Part shown: positions 39,427 through 43,225 of the stretch, one piece after another | Numbering within the stretch: position 1 is the first letter of the stretch | Layout of the letters: each line of letters begins with the position of its first letter | Assembly (NCBI GenBank): GCA_012719125.1 | Contig: JAAYAY010000159.1 | Coordinates: 1-43,225 of the forward strand | Source: Planctomycetaceae bacterium | GTDB taxonomy: Bacteria > Planctomycetota > Planctomycetia > Pirellulales > Thermoguttaceae | Reading direction: 5' to 3' | Length of the DNA: 43,225 nucleotides | The notes under the pieces: generated by a model | What the model saw: the letters and a program-made list of their open reading frames with translations, nothing else | Database searches by the model: none | What the model was told of the DNA's origin: nothing | Made by a program: the position numbers and the translations under genes

Positions 39427-41466
39427 TTATTCCGACCAGCCCGGCAAGGACACGCTGGCCTGGTAGTTTGAGTAATTGCAGAGCGGATTCCGCTGTGGGT
39501 GGTAGAGCCGGCCCGGCTTGGGACTGTCGTCCTGGGTATAGACCCAGATCTCGGCGGGATCCCAGACGACGACTTCATCGCGGCAGTCGCCGGTGATGTC
39601 GAGCACGGCGTTGCACATGTCGGGATGCCCGTCGTCGGGGAACCGCACGACGCATCGTCCCCAGCCGTCGAACATGCCGCCTTCATCGACGTTGGGGGAG
39701 TGGACGAAGAACTCTTCCGACCGGCCTGTCCAGTTGACGGGCAGGCACATGCTGCCGCACTGGACGGGTTCGCAATCGTGGTAGGGCTGGTGGTCGGCGT
39801 CGAAGAAGTTGAGGATGCCCTGATTTCGCCAGAAGTTGATGCTCACCGTCTCCAGCCCCGGCAGGTCGTCGCGGAAGTTGGCAATGGCGGGATTCTGCAC
39901 GTGCCCGAAGTAATAGTGCTGGAGGATCTTGCCCGACAGGTCGGTGAAGAAGATGCCTTCGTCGCTGGCCGCATTAAGGATGTGGGGCGGCAGGTCTTCG
40001 CGGAATCGGGCGATCGCCACGCCGTCGCAGTGGTCGCTGATCTGGTCGTCCAGGGACCAGAGCCTGGTCCCGTCGCTGTCGAAAAGGGTGTAGCCCACGG
40101 CCAACTCGTCCTTGCCGTCGCCGTCGGTGTCGTAGGCGAAGGGGTAATGGCCGGTGGTGCACTCTGCAGTCCAGAGCAGATCCAGACGATCGTTCAATGC
40201 CCAAACGTGCCAGTAGCGGTCCTTGATGATGATGTTGCTCGCGTGGCCCTTGCCCTCGATGTCACAGAAGAAGAGGCAGTCGCCGAGGATCCGCTCGTAG
40301 CGATCGTCGTCGCGCCGGGTCGTGGGAGTCGGCGCCTTGTACTTGACCTTGCCCGTAGCGCCGTCGGCGACAATGATCTCGAAGTTCCGGCAGTAGATCA
40401 CCTCGTTGTGCCCGTCGTTATCGAGATCGTGGATCTGGAAGCCCACGTCGTTGGTCAGGTGGTCCTTCCATTTGTCGGGTTCGCCGGTGCGCCAGAGCAC
40501 TTTTCCGTCGAAAGTCATGGCGGTCAGGCAGCTCAGCTCGCTGTACCGGTCGCTGGGCCCGTGATGCACGACCTGGCCGATCAGCACGTCGATCTGGCCG
40601 TCGCCGTCGAGATCTCCGAAGCGAAGATTGCGGCCGACACCGAATCCCATGGTCGAGATCTTCTTCCATACCACGGGCTTGGGGTTGGCTTGCTGCAATC
40701 GGGAAAGATCGGCTTCGCGGGCTGCCCGCTCTTTCGTAAAGGCCGTGTGGGCACCTTCGGACATGGCGACTCGGACGGAGGAGAAGTAACTGGGCCCGTC
40801 GGCCAACAGGGCGATCCGGCCGCGGCCATAGGTAGGATCGGTCGCTTCGAGTGTCGGGCCGTTCTCGACGCCGGCGCGGATGCTCGACCCGCTGACAGAT
40901 ACGGTCGCGACCAGGTACTCTGACGGTTTCCACGGGAACGGCGTTTCGGCGAGAACGGTCTCGTTGGGGCGGTGAAGAGCCGACGCATGGCGGATCTTCA
41001 GCAATCGCAGTTTCTCGCCCTCCAGGCCGAAGAAGTAGTAGCAGCGGTCGTTCTGGTAGCGAAAGGCGATGCCGCAGCGTCCGTTATCGGACTGTGGTGC
41101 GAAGCGGACCGTGACGGTGTAGTTCTGCCAGAGAGGGTCGCCCGCCACGAGCATGGGGTGCCAGAAGGGTTCGCCTTTCTTTGTATAGGCCTGCGCCATG
41201 ACCGTCTCACCGCGATCGCTCTGAACTCGCCACGCCCGCTGCGATTCGCCTCGCGAGGCGAACGTGGAGACTGCCCAATTGCCGACGGGCGCCGCTTCCG
41301 GCAGGTAGTGGTATTCCGTGTGAGCGCCGACGGGCGAGGAGATCAGCCGTGAAGGAAGTTGGCTGAAGTCGTCGTCGAGGACAACTGTCGGTTCGGCGGC
41401 CGAGGAAATCAGGGCCGTCGCCAAGAGAACCATGGAGCAACAGACGCAGGTCGTGACGGCTTTCAT
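39427..41466 (-). CDS. Secreted FG-GAP/propeller protein with N-terminal concanavalin-like domain (lyase-like)
   Basis: A 679-residue exported protein with a signal peptide (TTCVCCSMVLLATALISSAA). Residues about 27-230 form a beta-sandwich of the DUF1080/LamG kind: PVGNWAVSTFASRGESQRAW, WQNYTVTVRFAPQSDNGRCG and IAFRYQNDRCYYFFGLEG. Residues about 265-679 are propeller blades with calcium-type loops (FGDLDGDGQIDVLIG, HDLDNDGHNEVIYCR, YDTDGDGKDELAVGY), resembling the catalytic propeller of rhamnogalacturonan lyases (PL11-like). Residues at that active site cannot be checked by eye. ATG 41466 overlaps the stop of the upstream fragment (ATGA), with aaagagg in front. It probably acts on plant or algal polysaccharide. 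Confidence 0.8.
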   Translation of the reverse strand: MKAVTTCVCCSMVLLATALISSAAEPTVVLDDDFSQLPSRLISSPVGAHTEYHYLPEAAPVGNWAVSTFASRGESQRAWRVQSDRGETVMAQAYTKKGEPFWHPMLVAGDPLWQNYTVTVRFAPQSDNGRCGIAFRYQNDRCYYFFGLEGEKLRLLKIRHASALHRPNETVLAETPFPWKPSEYLVATVSVSGSSIRAGVENGPTLEATDPTYGRGRIALLADGPSYFSSVRVAMSEGAHTAFTKERAAREADLSRLQQANPKPVVWKKISTMGFGVGRNLRFGDLDGDGQIDVLIGQVVHHGPSDRYSELSCLTAMTFDGKVLWRTGEPDKWKDHLTNDVGFQIHDLDNDGHNEVIYCRNFEIIVADGATGKVKYKAPTPTTRRDDDRYERILGDCLFFCDIEGKGHASNIIIKDRYWHVWALNDRLDLLWTAECTTGHYPFAYDTDGDGKDELAVGYTLFDSDGTRLWSLDDQISDHCDGVAIARFREDLPPHILNAASDEGIFFTDLSGKILQHYYFGHVQNPAIANFRDDLPGLETVSINFWRNQGILNFFDADHQPYHDCEPVQCGSMCLPVNWTGRSEEFFVHSPNVDEGGMFDGWGRCVVRFPDDGHPDMCNAVLDITGDCRDEVVVWDPAEIWVYTQDDSPKPGRLYHPQRNPLCNYSNYQASVSLPGWSE

Positions 41467-41669
41467 TCTCTGCCTCTTTCAGGGCTTTCGATCCATTGGA
41501 ATGTATCCACGTGATATCCCGTTTCGGTCCGCTCCGCTTCTACCGTGTACTGTTTTCCAACCTCAAGACCAGACTGTATTGGGCTGTGGATGCGGAAAGA
41601 GAAGGACTCACCCGCGAACTCGCCGCATTTCACTTTGTCCACACTGAAGGTCACTACCCAGTTTGCCAG
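41463..41669 (-). pseudogene. Gene interrupted by the insertion sequence, C-terminal part
   Basis: Reading leftward from the inverted repeat of the insertion sequence, the frame gives LANWVVTFSVDKVKCGEFAG, ESFSFRIHSPIQSGLEVGKQ and YTVEAERTETGYHVDTFQW before a stop that overlaps the ATG of the FG-GAP gene. The even beta pattern and the four-base coupling suggest a real gene, about 68 residues of whose C-terminus survive. The insertion sequence at 41670 has replaced or displaced its N-terminus. I know no function for such proteins. Confidence 0.6.
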
Positions 41670-41693
41670 GGGAGCATTGCAGTTTCGTAGGAG

Positions 41694-43124
41694 TCATGCG
41701 GCATTGGTCAGCGGGGATGCAAAGGCTTTGTTCGTCAGGACTTGCCAGTGCTTCGATTTGTAATACGCCCGCAACAAGAGCATCTGCTCGGCGTGGTCTT
41801 CGTGCCAGAAGATGCCCGCGCCTTTCAGTCGCAAGTTGATCACGCGGCGGACGGCGCTCTCCATCGAGCCGCTGCCCATCGGCATCTTCGCCCGACGCGC
41901 CTTGGCGTAGTCCAGACGCCCGGCGCGAGCATTCCGCAGCAAGTAGTCCCGTTCGCGGGCCCAGTCCTTGCCTCGCTTTCCTCGACAGAGCCGTTGCACA
42001 TCTTCGATGAACGCCTTCAGTTCGCCGCGCCACAAACGGCGTCGCTGCCGCGTGGCCCATTGCTTCCGATACGACGCCCGCCAAGACTTGTTTAAGGCCG
42101 TCAAGGCATAGACGTGCTCGACCACGTGGTAGAAATCGACCAACTCCCGACAGCGGACAACTCCCACCAGCCCCAATCGCCGCCACAACTCCGTGACGCG
42201 ATTCCAGATCCACGTTGCCCCGTCGGCAATAAACAAGACCTCCTTGGCCTCGTGAACCTCCAACTGGCGGAGGTAGAATTCGATCAGCCGAAACACTTCG
42301 TCCGGGCCCTGGAGCGTGCCGTCCATCACCGGCGCGAAACCCTGAGCGATCCGTCCTTTTTCGTTCACCACGTAGATCACCAACAGCTTGGGCTCACGCC
42401 AATCCGTGCGGTAACGCGCTCGTCCCTTCTTAGTTCTCTTGCCCCGCTTGTTCCTGCGGATGCGAAGCCTGCCGCCGTCCGTGGAGATCACCACCCGTTT
42501 GCCGGCCAACGAACCCTCGATGCCCATGCCATCCAGTTCCTGTTGGCTCCGCGCCCGCTGGGCAAAGTGATAGGCCACGTTGGCAATTCGCCGGATCGAC
42601 ATGTTGACTCCCATCTGCTGCAACCTCGCCCGGGCATCCTCGAACGAACTCAGCGCCGCGGCAAGTTGCGCCACTTCACTGGCCAACGCGGGCGTCGTGC
42701 GGTCGCACACGCCCAACAGCACCAGGCCGAAGTAGCTTCCTTTACCCTTCTCGGCCCGGGCTTGACTGCGGCACCAGTAGCGGGCCATCAACTCGACCTC
42801 CACTCCTCCCAGAAACTGCACCGTCACCGGCCGATAGCCGAAGTCCTTCATCTTCTTGGGCGAGGCCTTGGCCAGCGTCCGCTCCTGCTGGTGCAATGCC
42901 GGGCTGGCCAAGGCCCGCTGCAATTCCAACGCGGTGGCCAAAGCTTGCAGCCGATCGGTCAACACCTTTCCCTCCCGCTCCCGCTGGGCCAGTTCCGAGG
43001 CGCCCTTCGGCGCGCCTCCTGCCGCCAGCCATCGGTCAAACTCTGATCTTGCCTCTTGCAACTGCTGCTCGATTCCTGTTATCCTCCGGGCCGCCTTCGA
43101 GTCGTCGTCCGCAACATAGGGCAT
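41694..43124 (-). CDS. Transposase (ISKra4-like, DDE type)
   Basis: A 476-residue transposase. A coiled, charged N-terminal third is followed by the RNase H-like core with a plausible DDE triad: D216 in VVISTDGGRLRI, D301 in LFIADGATWIWNR and E422 in GSGSMESAVRRVINLRLKG. The last motif, continuing to AGIFWHEDHAEQMLLLRAYY, is typical of ISKra4-family enzymes. The start ATG 43124 has aaaggag seven bases upstream. The stop codon touches the left inverted repeat. The frame is intact, so the element may still be active. Related families such as IS66 or UPF0236 fit less well. Confidence 0.88.
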   Translation of the reverse strand: MPYVADDDSKAARRITGIEQQLQEARSEFDRWLAAGGAPKGASELAQREREGKVLTDRLQALATALELQRALASPALHQQERTLAKASPKKMKDFGYRPVTVQFLGGVEVELMARYWCRSQARAEKGKGSYFGLVLLGVCDRTTPALASEVAQLAAALSSFEDARARLQQMGVNMSIRRIANVAYHFAQRARSQQELDGMGIEGSLAGKRVVISTDGGRLRIRRNKRGKRTKKGRARYRTDWREPKLLVIYVVNEKGRIAQGFAPVMDGTLQGPDEVFRLIEFYLRQLEVHEAKEVLFIADGATWIWNRVTELWRRLGLVGVVRCRELVDFYHVVEHVYALTALNKSWRASYRKQWATRQRRRLWRGELKAFIEDVQRLCRGKRGKDWARERDYLLRNARAGRLDYAKARRAKMPMGSGSMESAVRRVINLRLKGAGIFWHEDHAEQMLLLRAYYKSKHWQVLTNKAFASPLTNAA

Positions 43125-43201
43125 GGTGGAACTCCTTTCCGCCAGAGTGAAGAAGAACCGCCCTTATCGTCGACTCGAAGGTTTCTTTCCAGGCCAATTT
43201 C

Positions 43202-43225
43202 CTCCTACAAAACCAGAATGCTCCC
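43202..43225. repeat. Right terminal inverted repeat of the insertion sequence
   Basis: ctcctacaaaaccagaatgc then tccc, inverse to the left repeat at 41670-41693 with four mismatches. It is the last sequence in the window. Confidence 0.85.

Larger units (their letters stand above)
41670..43225 (-). mobile_element. Insertion sequence, ISKra4-like, 1556 bp
   Basis: The element is bounded by terminal inverted repeats of 24 bases, gggagcattgcagtttcgta then ggag at 41670-41693 and its inverse complement at 43202-43225, with 20 of 24 positions matching. One transposase gene fills it. The right end coincides with the last base of the window, so target duplication cannot be checked. The left end cuts a gene. 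Confidence 0.85.

Noticed and set aside
39370-39429. Programmed read-through of the TAA stop between the FG-GAP gene and the downstream in-frame segment
   Set aside because: TAA is the least leaky stop, the FG-GAP protein ends naturally, and no stimulatory structure is evident; a truncated second gene is simpler.
1-43225. tRNA, rRNA or riboswitch genes
   Set aside because: I looked for tRNA T-arm patterns, conserved rRNA phrases and common riboswitch cores on both strands and found nothing convincing.

Overview
The window reads like a stretch of a free-living, G+C-rich bacterium of the Planctomycetota or a close relative. This is inference from gene content: two Tat-exported Gfo/Idh/MocA oxidoreductases, a DUF1565/beta-helix protein, secreted FG-GAP proteins, a Tat-like secreted FAD protein with an N-terminal carbohydrate-binding-like domain, and a zinc-ribbon membrane protein, with no rRNA or tRNA to settle it. 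Ferredoxin-linked indolepyruvate oxidoreductase and superoxide reductase suggest a life at low oxygen. Coding density is moderate, and long spacers, palindromes and broken genes are frequent.

Layout. 75-1016: a leftward two-gene unit with a Panacea-domain (DUF4065) antitoxin-like protein and a small coiled-coil partner, under a good sigma70-like promoter. 1227-4179: iorA-iorB and a PaaI-type thioesterase, separated by a 26-bp tandem repeat. 4402-11203: a ClC channel/antiporter with CBS and TrkA_C-like domains, a secreted protein made of two tandem copies of one domain, a site-2 protease with CBS domains, superoxide reductase, and a small membrane protein. 11227-15834: a dRS3-like palindrome cluster, a secreted beta-helix protein, a 0.9-kb spacer, an alanine/cation symporter gene with about 1 kb deleted from its middle, and ddl.

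15835-20550 is a patchwork. It holds a scrap of a DNA methyltransferase, an orphan gene, the N-terminal half of a DUF1016 nuclease gene cut off by a stray copy of the 3' end of an oxidoreductase gene, an intact two-gene candidate restriction-modification system, and the signal-peptide end of a lost secreted protein. 20591-28937 holds the two oxidoreductases, an ACT-domain protein, an attC-like palindrome, a HEAT-like exported protein, an aldehyde dehydrogenase with a large internal deletion, the secreted FAD protein and a zinc-ribbon membrane protein.

29199-43225 holds a NYN-LOTUS RNase-like protein, a large secreted glycosidase-like protein, a PIN toxin with its antitoxin, a secreted polysaccharide-deacetylase/FG-GAP protein, an amino-sugar operon (NagB-like protein with an altered active-site residue, PIG-L deacetylase, MFS transporter), a decayed alpha/alpha-barrel fragment, a secreted FG-GAP lyase-like protein, and an ISKra4-like insertion sequence. 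The window ends exactly on the outer end of that element's inverted repeat.

The metabolic theme is breakdown of complex polysaccharides and amino sugars plus amino-acid-derived 2-oxoacids. The accessory theme is toxin-antitoxin and restriction genes amid recombination scars. The most unusual signals are the two genes that keep both ends but lost about 1 kb inside, the partial duplications in the 16-19 kb patch, the NagB-like enzyme beside a PIG-L deacetylase with no NagA, and the attC-like palindrome. I found no convincing wholly new multi-gene system.
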